A stretch of 64,000 nucleotides of DNA from Pseudoflavonifractor sp. 524-17. Lineage in GTDB: Bacteria; Bacillota; Clostridia; Oscillospirales; Oscillospiraceae. This document shows positions 52,635-59,705 of this stretch, in pieces. The stretch spans positions 1 through 64,000 of the forward strand of contig NZ_QWEK01000006.1 in the NCBI RefSeq assembly GCF_009935845.1, read 5' to 3'. Numbering within the stretch: position 1 is the stretch's first letter; the number at the start of each line of letters is the position of its first letter. Position numbers and translations under genes: made by a program. Under the pieces are notes generated by a model. That model saw nothing but the letters and a program-made list of their open reading frames with translations, made no database searches and was not told the origin of the DNA.

Positions 52635-53770
52635 TCTATCTGGACGCCGCCGCTACCAGCTTTCAAAAGCCGGAGTGTGTCTACCAGCAGGTACAGGAAA
52701 CCATGTACGCCTGCGCCAACCCGGGCCGCTCCGGCCACACTCCGGCCCTTCAGGCCGGCCGCATGGTCTACGCTGTGCGGGAAAAAGTCTCCCGCTTTTT
52801 CCATGTGGGAGACCCGGATCGGGTGATCTTCACATCCAACGCCACCGACAGCCTCAACCTGGCCATTTACGGAATGGTTAAACCAGGAGGGCACATCGTC
52901 ACCACCTCCATGGAGCATAACTCTGTCCTCCGCCCCCTCCACGCTCTGGAGGCCCGGGGGGTGTCCCATACCGTCGTCTGGGGGGACCCCTCCTCCGGCG
53001 CGGTCACGGCGGAGCAGATCGACGCCGCGCTCCGTCCGGAGACCTCTTTGGTGGTGTGTACCCACGCCTCCAATGTCACCGGCACCCGGATGCCCATCGG
53101 GGAGATTGGGGCTGTTTGCCGGTCAAAAGGCATCCCCTTTCTGGTGGACGCCTCTCAGTCCGCCGGCGCTTACGCTTTGGACATGGAGGCTATGCACATC
53201 GACCTGCTGGCCTGTCCCGGCCACAAGGGGCTGCTGGCCCTCCCAGGGACTGGCCTGCTCTGTCTGGGCCCAGGGATTGTCCCCGAGCCTCTGAAGCAGG
53301 GGGGCACAGGCAGCTTTTCCGAACTGCCTGCCCAGCCCAATCTCCTCCCCGACCGCTATGAGAGCGGCACCCTGAACACTCTGGGCATCGCCTCTCTGGG
53401 GGCGGGCCTGGACTATTTAAACCAGCGAGGTCTGGACGCCGTCCGTCAGCATGAGGAGCAGCTGTGCGCCCAGCTGCTGGACGGCCTGTCCGCCCTCCCC
53501 GGCGTCACTATCTACGGCCCCAAAGACCCCGCAAAGCAGGCCGCGGTCCTCTCCTTCCAGCTGGCCGGCTTGGACTGCTCTGAGACCGCCCTGCGTCTGG
53601 ACCGGGAATACGGCGTGTGCGTCCGCTCCGGCCTCCACTGCGCCCCCCTGGCCCATAAGACCATGGGGTCCTTTCCCGCCGGCTCCGTGCGCATCAGCGC
53701 CGGTCCCTTCAATGCCCCGGATGAGATCGCCGCCGCCTTGGACGCCGTCCGCGCCTTGGCGAAGGGCTGA
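52631..53770 (+). CDS. Class V aminotransferase, cysteine desulfurase/selenocysteine lyase-like
   Basis: 379 residues. YLDAAATSFQKP at the start, TSMEHNSVLRPLHALE, the PLP lysine K199 in CPGHKGLLALPGTG, and RSGLHCAPLAHKTMG with C337 as the probable persulfide-forming cysteine (SufS-like RxGxHCA). It would take sulfur or selenium from (seleno)cysteine and leave alanine. In this family it commonly lies next to a DUF3343 gene. It ends the operon; a strong terminator follows. It could supply sulfide to the double-cubane cluster or recycle sulfur from imported cysteine compounds. Confidence 0.88.
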   Translation: MIYLDAAATSFQKPECVYQQVQETMYACANPGRSGHTPALQAGRMVYAVREKVSRFFHVGDPDRVIFTSNATDSLNLAIYGMVKPGGHIVTTSMEHNSVLRPLHALEARGVSHTVVWGDPSSGAVTAEQIDAALRPETSLVVCTHASNVTGTRMPIGEIGAVCRSKGIPFLVDASQSAGAYALDMEAMHIDLLACPGHKGLLALPGTGLLCLGPGIVPEPLKQGGTGSFSELPAQPNLLPDRYESGTLNTLGIASLGAGLDYLNQRGLDAVRQHEEQLCAQLLDGLSALPGVTIYGPKDPAKQAAVLSFQLAGLDCSETALRLDREYGVCVRSGLHCAPLAHKTMGSFPAGSVRISAGPFNAPDEIAAALDAVRALAKG

Positions 53771-53782
53771 CAGGAAAAAAGC

Positions 53783-53825
53783 AGGAGTGCCGCAGGCTGT
53801 TTGCTCTGCGGCACTCCTCGTTCAT
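53783..53825 (+). terminator. Terminator of the transporter-reductase operon
   Basis: 13-base arms AGGAGTGCCGCAG/CTGCGGCACTCCT (53783-53818), then CGTTCATTTT. Confidence 0.8.
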
Positions 53826-53844
53826 TTTGACAAAACACCGGGAC

Positions 53845-53883
53845 ACAAAAAAGCGCCGGAGCAAAGCGAACTTTGCTCCGGCG
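53845..53883 (-). terminator. Terminator of the tRNA operon
   Basis: CGCCGGAGCAAAG and its complement with a four-base loop (53854-53883); on the minus strand CTTTTTT follows. It begins directly after the tRNA-Cys CCA end. Confidence 0.88.
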
Positions 53884-53884
53884 A

Positions 53885-53959
53885 TGGAGGCGCCACCCAG
53901 AATCGAACTGGGGAATAAAGCTTTTGCAGAGCTCTGCCTTACCGCTTGGCTATGGCGCC
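53885..53959 (-). tRNA. tRNA-Cys (GCA)
   Basis: 75 bases with encoded CCA. Acceptor stem GGCGCCA/TGGCGCC, discriminator T as is usual for cysteine tRNA, anticodon loop CTGCAAA giving GCA, T-loop TTCGATT. Last gene of a five-tRNA operon. Confidence 0.97.
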
Positions 53960-53995
53960 GTATAGAGAACCGGCATAACCGGTTCCCGTTTGTAT

Positions 53996-54071
53996 TGGAG
54001 CAGGTGACGAGGCTCGAACTCGCTACCTCCACCTTGGCAAGGTGGCGCTCTACCAGATGAGCTACACCTGC
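53996..54071 (-). tRNA. tRNA-Gly (GCC)
   Basis: 76 bases with encoded CCA. Acceptor GCAGGTG/CACCTGC, anticodon loop TTGCCAA giving GCC, T-loop TTCGAGC. Confidence 0.97.
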
Positions 54072-54124
54072 GGATGCCCCCGCAAAGGGCCCCTCTGAAC
54101 ACCTGGACGGCGTTCAGAGGGATT

Positions 54125-54200
54125 TGGTGCCTCCGGCCGGAATCGAACCAGCGACACGGGGATTTTCAGTCCCCTGCTCTACCAACTGAGCTACAGAGGC
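54125..54200 (-). tRNA. tRNA-Phe (GAA)
   Basis: 76 bases with encoded CCA. Acceptor GCCTCTG/CGGAGGC, anticodon loop CTGAAAA giving GAA, T-loop TTCGATT. Confidence 0.97.
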
Positions 54201-54203
54201 AAG

Positions 54204-54280
<77 letters not shown>

Positions 54281-54299
54281 ACATGGCAAAAGAAAAATG

Positions 54300-54375
54300 T
54301 GGTGGGAACAACAGGGCTCGAACCTGTGACATCATGCTTGTAAGGCATGCGCTCTACCAGCTGAGCTATGCTCCC
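54300..54375 (-). tRNA. tRNA-Val (TAC)
   Basis: 76 bases with encoded CCA. Acceptor GGGAGCA/TGTTCCC, anticodon loop CTTACAA giving TAC, T-loop TTCGAGC. First gene of the tRNA operon. Confidence 0.97.
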
Positions 54376-54431
54376 ATTTCTCGCTGTGAGGTACCGGCGT
54401 TTCCCGTCCGGTGTCTCACACGGCGAATATT

Positions 54432-54460
54432 ATTATAGCAAGTGCAGAGGGGAAAGTCAA
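54432..54460 (-). promoter_or_regulatory. Strong promoter of the tRNA operon
   Basis: Minus strand TTGACT, 17-base spacer, perfect TATAAT, with an A/T-rich stretch upstream resembling an UP element. Transcription would begin about 50 bases before tRNA-Val. Confidence 0.85.
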
Positions 54461-54516
54461 TACTTTTTTTCATTTTTGCTTCTATTCATACCCACCATAA
54501 TTACTTACATTATTTT

Positions 54517-54636
54517 TGTGCATTTGACTTTGACATTTCCATTGTGAAATCAACTATTGAGCGCCACGGCTGGAGCATATCTGTATCCAGTGAAGTTGAG
54601 AGAGGAATACTTTTCACAATAAGTCAATTCCAATAA
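54517..54636 (+). pseudogene. C-terminal fragment of a sensor histidine kinase
   Basis: The plus frame ends FDISIVKSTIERHGWSISVS and SEVERGILFTISQF, which is the last helix and strands of a HATPase_c domain (G2 box LxIVKxIxERHGW, then the 'GTxFTI' end). The G boxes and everything before are gone. The stretch is clearly more A/T-rich than its neighbours, pointing to a foreign origin. It lies in the 688-base gap 54376-55063, which also holds a hairpin GCGCCCGCACAG/CTGTGCGGGCGC (54657-54687). Confidence 0.6.
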
Positions 54637-54849
54637 AATTCTTCATATCATGTCATGCGCCCGCACAGTACAACGCTGTGCGGGCGCGTCGTGCTGGAGG
54701 TGTCTGACAGGATCGCCGTAACCCGCTCTATTGGCGGCCGCCTGTGTGACAGATGCAGGCGCCGTAAGCGGGGAACATGACGAGTGTTCCCTGGACAGAA
54801 CCCCCGGCTCTGAGGCGGACGTGACCTTTCCCCACTGACCCCGAAGCAG

Positions 54850-54966
54850 GTGATGGAACGCACAGAAGACTGGGCCGCGCTCTATGCGGCCATCGGCCAG
54901 CTCCCGCCCGTCCGGGCCCGGCGCGTCTGCGCTTATTCCATACCCGGCATCAGCCGGATCAGCGGT
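54850..54966 (+). pseudogene. Possible remnant of a small sigma-70-like factor
   Basis: VMERTEDWAALYAAIGQLPP followed by VRARRVCAYSIPGISRI resembles the region-4 segment of small phage- or element-type sigma factors (pattern 'ERxEExxALYxALxxLPxVQARRI'). No start or helix-turn-helix end remains, and a dispersed repeat begins shortly after. Read as a relic with low certainty. Confidence 0.35.
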
Positions 54967-54995
54967 CCGGGGATTGCTTTGCCGTTTAGAACCAT

Positions 54996-55068
54996 GGCGT
55001 CCTCCTTGCGGGACAACAAAATCCCCCGGCAATCCAGCGCCCCCCGGTTGTGAATACAGGTTCTTAGA
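54996..55068 (+). repeat. Dispersed TIR repeat, copy 3 (one end)
   Basis: About 73 bases matching the right end of copies 1 and 2: TTGCGGGACAACAAAATCCC, CGGCAATCCAGCGCC and CGGTTGTGAATACAGGTTCT. The other half is missing or unrecognisable. Its last bases (CTTAG) overlap the cysS stop codon on the opposite strand. Confidence 0.7.
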
Positions 55069-56473
55069 CCCGTCTCCAGGTGGTTCCCTCCTTGGTGTCG
55101 GTAAGTTCAATGCCCCTGGCTTTCAGTTCATCCCGAATGCGGTCGGCTTCCGCCCAGTTTTTGGCCTGTTTGGCGGCGGTGCGGGCGGCCACCAGGGCAT
55201 CGATCTCCGGGTCGGCCCCGGCGGACTGGGGAGCGGCCTGTCTGGCCGCGGCGGCCTTTTCCAGCAGGTCCAGAGAGAGGACGGCATCAAACTCCGCCAG
55301 CAGGGCCAGCTTGGTCCTGCCGTTGGTGTCCGCTTTGAGTACGTCGTAGAGGGCGGTGACTCCCATAGAAGTGTTCAGGTCGTTGTCCATGGCCTCCCGG
55401 AAGCGGGCCCGCAGGGCTCCGGCGGCGGTGCTGTCCAGCTCCCCCTCGTCCTGGAGGGCGGCGACCCGGGCGATGAGCTTTTGATAGGCGGCGGCGGCGT
55501 TGTCCAGGTTTTCCCAGGAAAACACCAGGCCCTTCCGGTAGTGGGACTGGAGGCAGAAGAGCCGGTAGGCCAGAGGGTCGTAGCCCTTCTCCTCCAGCAG
55601 GGAGACGGTTAAAAACTCCCCCTTGGACTTGGACATCTTGCCGGAGTTGGTGTTGAGGTGGTGGACGTGGAACCAGTGGGGGCACCAGGGGTGGCCCAGA
55701 TAGCTCTCCGACTGGGCAATCTCGTTGGTATGGTGGGGGAAGGCGTTGTCAATGCCCCCGCAGTGGAGGTCCAGGTACTCGCCATTATATTTGAGGGAGA
55801 TGGCGGAGCACTCAATGTGCCAGCCGGGGTAGCCCACCCCCCAGGGGGAGTCCCACTTCAGGGCCTGGTCCTCAAACTTGCTCTTGGTGAACCAGAGGAC
55901 GAAGTCCGCCTTATTGCGCTTGTTCTCATCCAACTCCACGCTGTCCCGGACGCCCACGGCCAGATCCTCCTCGTCGTGGTCGTGGAAGACGTAGTACTGC
56001 TTGAGCTTGGAGGTGTCAAAGTAGATATTGCCCCCGGCGGGATAGGCAAAGCCCTTGTCCAGCAGGCCCTGGATGATGCGGATATAGTCGCTGATGCGGT
56101 TGGTGGCGGGCTCCACCACGTCGGGGCGCTTGATGCGCAGCTTTTCGCAGTCGGAGAAGAAGGCGTCGGTATAGAACCGGGCGATGTCCATCACGGTCTT
56201 GTTCTCCCGCTTGGCGCCTTTGAGCATTTTGTCCTCGCCGGTATCCGCGTCGGAGGCCAGGTGGCCCACGTCAGTGATGTTCATCACCCGGTTTACGTCG
56301 TAGCCGGCGTAGCGCAGGTACTTCTCCAGCACGTCCTCCATGATGTAGGAGCGCAGGTTGCCGATGTGGGCGAAGTGGTACACGGTGGGACCGCAGGTGT
56401 ACATCTCCACCCGGCCGGGGGTGTGGGTGGCAAAGGGGTTCTTGGAGCGGGTGAGTGAGTTGTAGAGCAGCAT
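55064..56473 (-). CDS. cysS: Cysteinyl-tRNA synthetase
   Basis: 469 residues, class Ia synthetase. [20 protein letters not shown] holds the first zinc cysteine and the HIGH-type motif (here HIGN); [10 protein letters not shown] and [18 protein letters not shown] give further zinc ligands, and [12 protein letters not shown] is the KMSKS loop. It charges tRNA-Cys in the cytosol. I start at the ATG 56473, which has AGGAGGAATT upstream, rather than at an upstream ATG at 56536. It follows cysE within the same T-box controlled unit. The tRNA-Cys gene lies about 1.1 kb downstream on the same strand. Confidence 0.96.
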   Translation of the reverse strand: MLLYNSLTRSKNPFATHTPGRVEMYTCGPTVYHFAHIGNLRSYIMEDVLEKYLRYAGYDVNRVMNITDVGHLASDADTGEDKMLKGAKRENKTVMDIARFYTDAFFSDCEKLRIKRPDVVEPATNRISDYIRIIQGLLDKGFAYPAGGNIYFDTSKLKQYYVFHDHDEEDLAVGVRDSVELDENKRNKADFVLWFTKSKFEDQALKWDSPWGVGYPGWHIECSAISLKYNGEYLDLHCGGIDNAFPHHTNEIAQSESYLGHPWCPHWFHVHHLNTNSGKMSKSKGEFLTVSLLEEKGYDPLAYRLFCLQSHYRKGLVFSWENLDNAAAAYQKLIARVAALQDEGELDSTAAGALRARFREAMDNDLNTSMGVTALYDVLKADTNGRTKLALLAEFDAVLSLDLLEKAAAARQAAPQSAGADPEIDALVAARTAAKQAKNWAEADRIRDELKARGIELTDTKEGTTWRRV

Positions 56474-56550
56474 GGCGGAATTCCTCCTGATTTCGATGGT
56501 AGATGGGAGATAATTTTGGAACAGGCGGTTTGACATGGTTCAGACAAGTC

Positions 56551-57210
56551 CTAGACAGGATGCTGTGAGGAGGGTTGGGAGTGATCCTCCAGCAGGCGCT
56601 CCAGAAGCTCCAGACGGGAAGAGAGGGACTGGAGCTCCTTCTGCACCGGGTCGGTGATGTGGATCTGGTCGATGCTGGAGGTATAGTCCACCTTTTCCCC
56701 GGCGATGCGCACCACCCGGGCGGGGACGCCCACCGCGGTGGCGTTGGGGGGAATTTCAGTGAGGACCACGGCGTTGGAGGCGATACGGGAATTATCCCCC
56801 ACTTTGAAGGGCCCCAGTACCTTGGCCCCGCTGGACACCATCACGTTATTGCCGATGGTGGGATGGCGCTTGCCCTGGTCCTTGCCGGTGCCGCCCAAGG
56901 TGACGCCGTGGTAGAGGAGCACGTCGTCCCCAACCTCGGCGGTCTCGCCGATGACGATGCCCATGCCGTGGTCGATGACGAAGCGCCGGCCGATTTTTGC
57001 GCCGGGGTGAATCTCAATGCCGGTCCAGAACCGGCTCCACTGGGAGATGAGCCGGGCCAGAAATTTGAGACGGCGGCAGTATAAAAAGTGGGCCAGCCGG
57101 TGGTAGAGAATGGCGTGTACCCCGGGGTAGAGCAAGAAGATCTCCAGCTTGCTCCGGGCCGCCGGATCCCGGGCCTGATAGGCCGCCAAGGTTTCGCCTA
57201 AACGCGTCAT
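56551..57210 (-). CDS. cysE: Serine O-acetyltransferase
   Basis: 219 residues. An N-terminal helical part (LGETLAAYQARDPAARSKLE, HRLAHFLY) precedes the left-handed beta-helix of hexapeptide repeats: GAKIGRRFVIDHGMGIVIGE, YHGVTLGGTGKDQGKRHPTI and VGVPARVVR. It makes O-acetylserine, the acceptor for sulfide in cysteine synthesis. The ATG at 57210 has ATGGAGGTG upstream; the frame is open to 57306 but that part is the T-box leader. The tail after residue 190 is coiled-coil-like (ELQSLSSRLELLERLLED). Confidence 0.93.
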   Translation of the reverse strand: MTRLGETLAAYQARDPAARSKLEIFLLYPGVHAILYHRLAHFLYCRRLKFLARLISQWSRFWTGIEIHPGAKIGRRFVIDHGMGIVIGETAEVGDDVLLYHGVTLGGTGKDQGKRHPTIGNNVMVSSGAKVLGPFKVGDNSRIASNAVVLTEIPPNATAVGVPARVVRIAGEKVDYTSSIDQIHITDPVQKELQSLSSRLELLERLLEDHSQPSSQHPV

Positions 57211-57214
57211 AAAG

Positions 57215-57484
57215 CACCTCCATAACCCCTGACAGGGAAAGAAAAACGCCCCCCATGCCCAACGGGCACAAGAGGCGGCCTTTCGGTCGCGGTTCCACTC
57301 CTGCATTTCCTCACGGCCGGTCCAGTAACCGGCCAGACCGGTAACGGCGGTCTTCCGGGGGCCATTACGCCCCGCGCTCCCAGGCGCACTTCACATCGGC
57401 CTGCGCAGGCCCGCTTTCAGCGGATGACGGGCCCTCTCTGTCCGGCTGGCTGAGATGCTACTTTTCCTGTTCCTTGCGCTTACG
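57215..57484 (-). promoter_or_regulatory. Cysteine T-box leader of cysE-cysS
   Basis: On the minus strand the leader carries the T-box core AGTGGAACCGCG (57288-57299) and an antiterminator partner, then the terminator at 57242-57277. A stem I region upstream contains GTGAAGTGCGCC with a TGC triplet (57386-57388) in the expected specifier position, that is a cysteine codon. Uncharged tRNA-Cys would pair with both sites and allow read-through into cysE and cysS. The specifier choice is by eye; the core motif and terminator are clear. Confidence 0.85.
57242..57277 (-). terminator. T-box terminator hairpin
   Basis: CGCCTCTTGTGCCC pairs with GGGCATGGGGGGCG across a three-base loop; five T residues follow on the minus strand. 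Its 5' arm overlaps the antiterminator, as required for switching. Confidence 0.8.
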
Positions 57485-57491
57485 GTTCATT

Positions 57492-57520
57492 ATATTACCA
57501 TGACAGAATAGAGGTGTCAA
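57492..57520 (-). promoter_or_regulatory. Promoter of the T-box-cysE-cysS operon
   Basis: Minus strand perfect TTGACA, 17-base spacer, TAATAT. Confidence 0.75.
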
Positions 57521-57583
57521 GTTTTTGCTGGGGGGGACCGGCGCGGCCGTCTTATAAAATTCAGCGGGGCAAGGGCCTTTCAG

Positions 57584-57616
57584 GCTGCCGGAAAAAGCGT
57601 CTCCTTTTCCGGCAGC
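57584..57616 (-). terminator. Hairpin past the amidase gene
   Basis: GCTGCCGGAAAA and TTTTCCGGCAGC form a 12-base-pair stem with a nine-base loop, about 90 bases beyond the amidase stop. There is no T run, so it may only be a stabilising 3' stem. Nothing else is seen in 57521-57704. Confidence 0.35.
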
Positions 57617-57704
57617 GGGACGGCCGCCCGCGCCTGCGGGGGTGGACGCTTCGAGGCTTTTCCACAGGCTTGCGGGGGATAAAAATTCCGATGCCTAAAG
57701 GGCC

Positions 57705-59405
57705 TCAAGGCTGCGCGTCAAAATTATGGGTGTTGTTGAGATAACGGGTGACGCCGTCGGCAATGCCTTGGGCAATGCGGAGCTGGTAGTCCGGGTCGCT
57801 CAGGCGCATGAGCTCCTCATGGTTGGTCATAAAGCCGGTCTCCACCAGGACGGCGGCCATGTTGGTCTCCCGCAGAACTACGTAATCATTGCTGAGCAGG
57901 CCCCGGTTGACCGCGCCGGAGAACCGGGCGGCGGAGTCCTGGACGTACCGGGCGAAGGAGCGGCTGCGGCCGCTGCTGGGGTGGTAGTAGGTGAGAAGCC
58001 CCTCGACGGTGGGGTTGGAGGGGAAGGCGTTGCAGTGAACGCTGACAAACACGTCGGCGCCGGCCAGATTGGCGATGTCGCACCGGTCGTAGAGGTCCAT
58101 GTACTGGTCGTCGTCCCGGGTCATGATGACGTGGTAGCCCCGCTGGACGAGCAGGTCCCGGAGCATCAGGCTCATGGGAAGGGTGAGCTCTTTCTCCATA
58201 ATTTCCTCATAGTAGGCGCCGGAGGCGGTGCCGCCGTGGCCCGGGTCGATAACAATGGTGATATCGTCCGGCTGAATGGGGGCGACGGGGGCGAAGGCCG
58301 CGGGATTCCCGTTGGTGTCCTGAAAGGCGGTGATAAGAATGCCGCCGGCCTGGCGGTCAACCCGGATGTTTTCTCCATAGGAGCAGGGGGGATTCAGATC
58401 CAGCACCACCCGGGTGGTGTGGAGGTAGTTGTAGTCCAGAGTATTGCCGTGCTGGGCGCAGCGTACCGCGGTGATAACCTGTCCGTCCGCCTGGAGGACG
58501 CCTGGGTCCTGGGGAAGCGTGACCCCCAAGAGATCGATGGCCAGCCGGTCACCCAGATCCACGATCTCAAATTTGGGCAGGTGATCCGTGGCGATAAAGA
58601 CGGTCTGTGAGCTGGGGTCGGCGGAGACGGAGACCACCTGGCCCCGGTCCTGGGCGGGAGGCAGGGTGGGTGTGGGCGCAGGCGTAGGGGAGGGTTCCGG
58701 CACGTGGGTGACCGTGGGTGTGGGCGCGGGAGTGACGGTTGGCGAGGGCGCCGGAGTGGCCGAGGGTGTGGGTTCCGGTGTCGGGGCGGGGGGCACGACA
58801 GGAATGGGCTCCGGTGTTGGCGTGGGTGTAGGCTCCGGTGTTGACGTGGGCGTAGGCTCTGGAGCAGGCGCGGGCTCCGGCGCGCTGGTGCGGATGGCGG
58901 CGGTATAGGTATCGTTGTCCCAGTCCACCTGGGCGCCCAAGGTCTCGGAGACAAAGCGGAGCGGGACCATGGTGCTCTCGGCGCCATTGCACTTGACGCC
59001 GCCGGCGGGAACGCCGTCGGGGAGGGGCAGGATCTGGCCGTTTACGGCGGCGTGGTCAGAGCCGGCGGTGAGGACAATGGTGTCCGCCCCCTTCTGAATC
59101 AGGACCTGCCGGGTCTCGGCAACCCAGAGGACCTGGGCGTCCAGGGCTTCCGCCACCAGACGCACCGGCACCAGGGTGCGGCCGCTGCCGTCTTCTACGT
59201 ACTGGATGAGGGCGGGGACAGCGGTGGGGACCAAAGCCTCCCCGTTGAGTGTGAGGTTGATTTGAAGGCTGTGGGTCAGCTCAGAGTAGCGCCCCTCCGC
59301 CTCGCTGTAAAAGCGCACGGAGAGGGCGGCGCCGGCGGCCTGGGCGGCGGGGAGAGAGAGGGTGAGAAAGAACAAAAGCAGGCAGAGGGAGGCGAATTTT
59401 TTCAT
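57705..59405 (-). CDS. Secreted N-acetylmuramoyl-L-alanine amidase with stalk and AMIN domains
   Basis: 566 residues. Signal peptide (1-23), a copper-amine-oxidase-like stalk domain (about 55-172, with TLVPVRLVAEALDAQVLW and TMVPLRFVSETLGAQVDW), a Pro/Thr-rich linker (174-250), an AMIN-like domain (255-365) and an Amidase_3 domain (380-560). Zinc ligands are H390 (IDPGHGG), E404 and H457 (SVHCNAF), and E522 in VETGFMTN is catalytic. It cuts the bond between muramic acid and the stem peptide outside the cell. The stalk and AMIN parts likely fix it to the wall. GGAGCC upstream of the ATG is modest. Role in division, sporulation or germination is open. Confidence 0.92.
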   Translation of the reverse strand: MKKFASLCLLLFFLTLSLPAAQAAGAALSVRFYSEAEGRYSELTHSLQINLTLNGEALVPTAVPALIQYVEDGSGRTLVPVRLVAEALDAQVLWVAETRQVLIQKGADTIVLTAGSDHAAVNGQILPLPDGVPAGGVKCNGAESTMVPLRFVSETLGAQVDWDNDTYTAAIRTSAPEPAPAPEPTPTSTPEPTPTPTPEPIPVVPPAPTPEPTPSATPAPSPTVTPAPTPTVTHVPEPSPTPAPTPTLPPAQDRGQVVSVSADPSSQTVFIATDHLPKFEIVDLGDRLAIDLLGVTLPQDPGVLQADGQVITAVRCAQHGNTLDYNYLHTTRVVLDLNPPCSYGENIRVDRQAGGILITAFQDTNGNPAAFAPVAPIQPDDITIVIDPGHGGTASGAYYEEIMEKELTLPMSLMLRDLLVQRGYHVIMTRDDDQYMDLYDRCDIANLAGADVFVSVHCNAFPSNPTVEGLLTYYHPSSGRSRSFARYVQDSAARFSGAVNRGLLSNDYVVLRETNMAAVLVETGFMTNHEELMRLSDPDYQLRIAQGIADGVTRYLNNTHNFDAQP

Positions 59406-59452
59406 GGGCGGGCTCCTTTTTATGGTGGGGGAAAAATAGGGCGAACGACATA

Positions 59453-59481
59453 ATTCTACCGGACTCCTCCTTGTTCGTCAA
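59453..59481 (-). promoter_or_regulatory. Promoter of the amidase gene
   Basis: Minus strand TTGACG, 17-base spacer, TAGAAT. The 300-base divergent gap 59406-59705 holds this and the opposite promoter; nothing else is evident. Confidence 0.65.
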
Positions 59482-59598
59482 CCATAATCCGGGAAAATAG
59501 TTGACATAAATTTTGGCAATGCCGTCTCCGGCAAGGCGGAGAAATTTCCATCTGCCTGCGGAAAGAGAAGTTGTGAAGGCTTCGGCAGGGAGGAGGAC

Positions 59599-59627
59599 TT
59601 GCACTTGAACGCAGATCTTGATAAAAT
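59599..59627 (+). promoter_or_regulatory. Possible promoter of the aconitase-like gene
   Basis: TTGCAC, 17-base spacer, TAAAAT, 79 bases before the start. Confidence 0.45.
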
Positions 59628-59705
59628 ACCTGTAACGTGATGATTCGTCTGTGGTTTGTGGTTCAGGAAGAAGCCCGCGGATCAGTCTCAAGGAGGTATT
59701 CCAAC

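Noticed and set aside
57211-57306. N-terminal extension of serine acetyltransferase
   Set aside because: Those codons coincide with the T-box antiterminator and terminator, and a strong ribosome site precedes the ATG at 57210.
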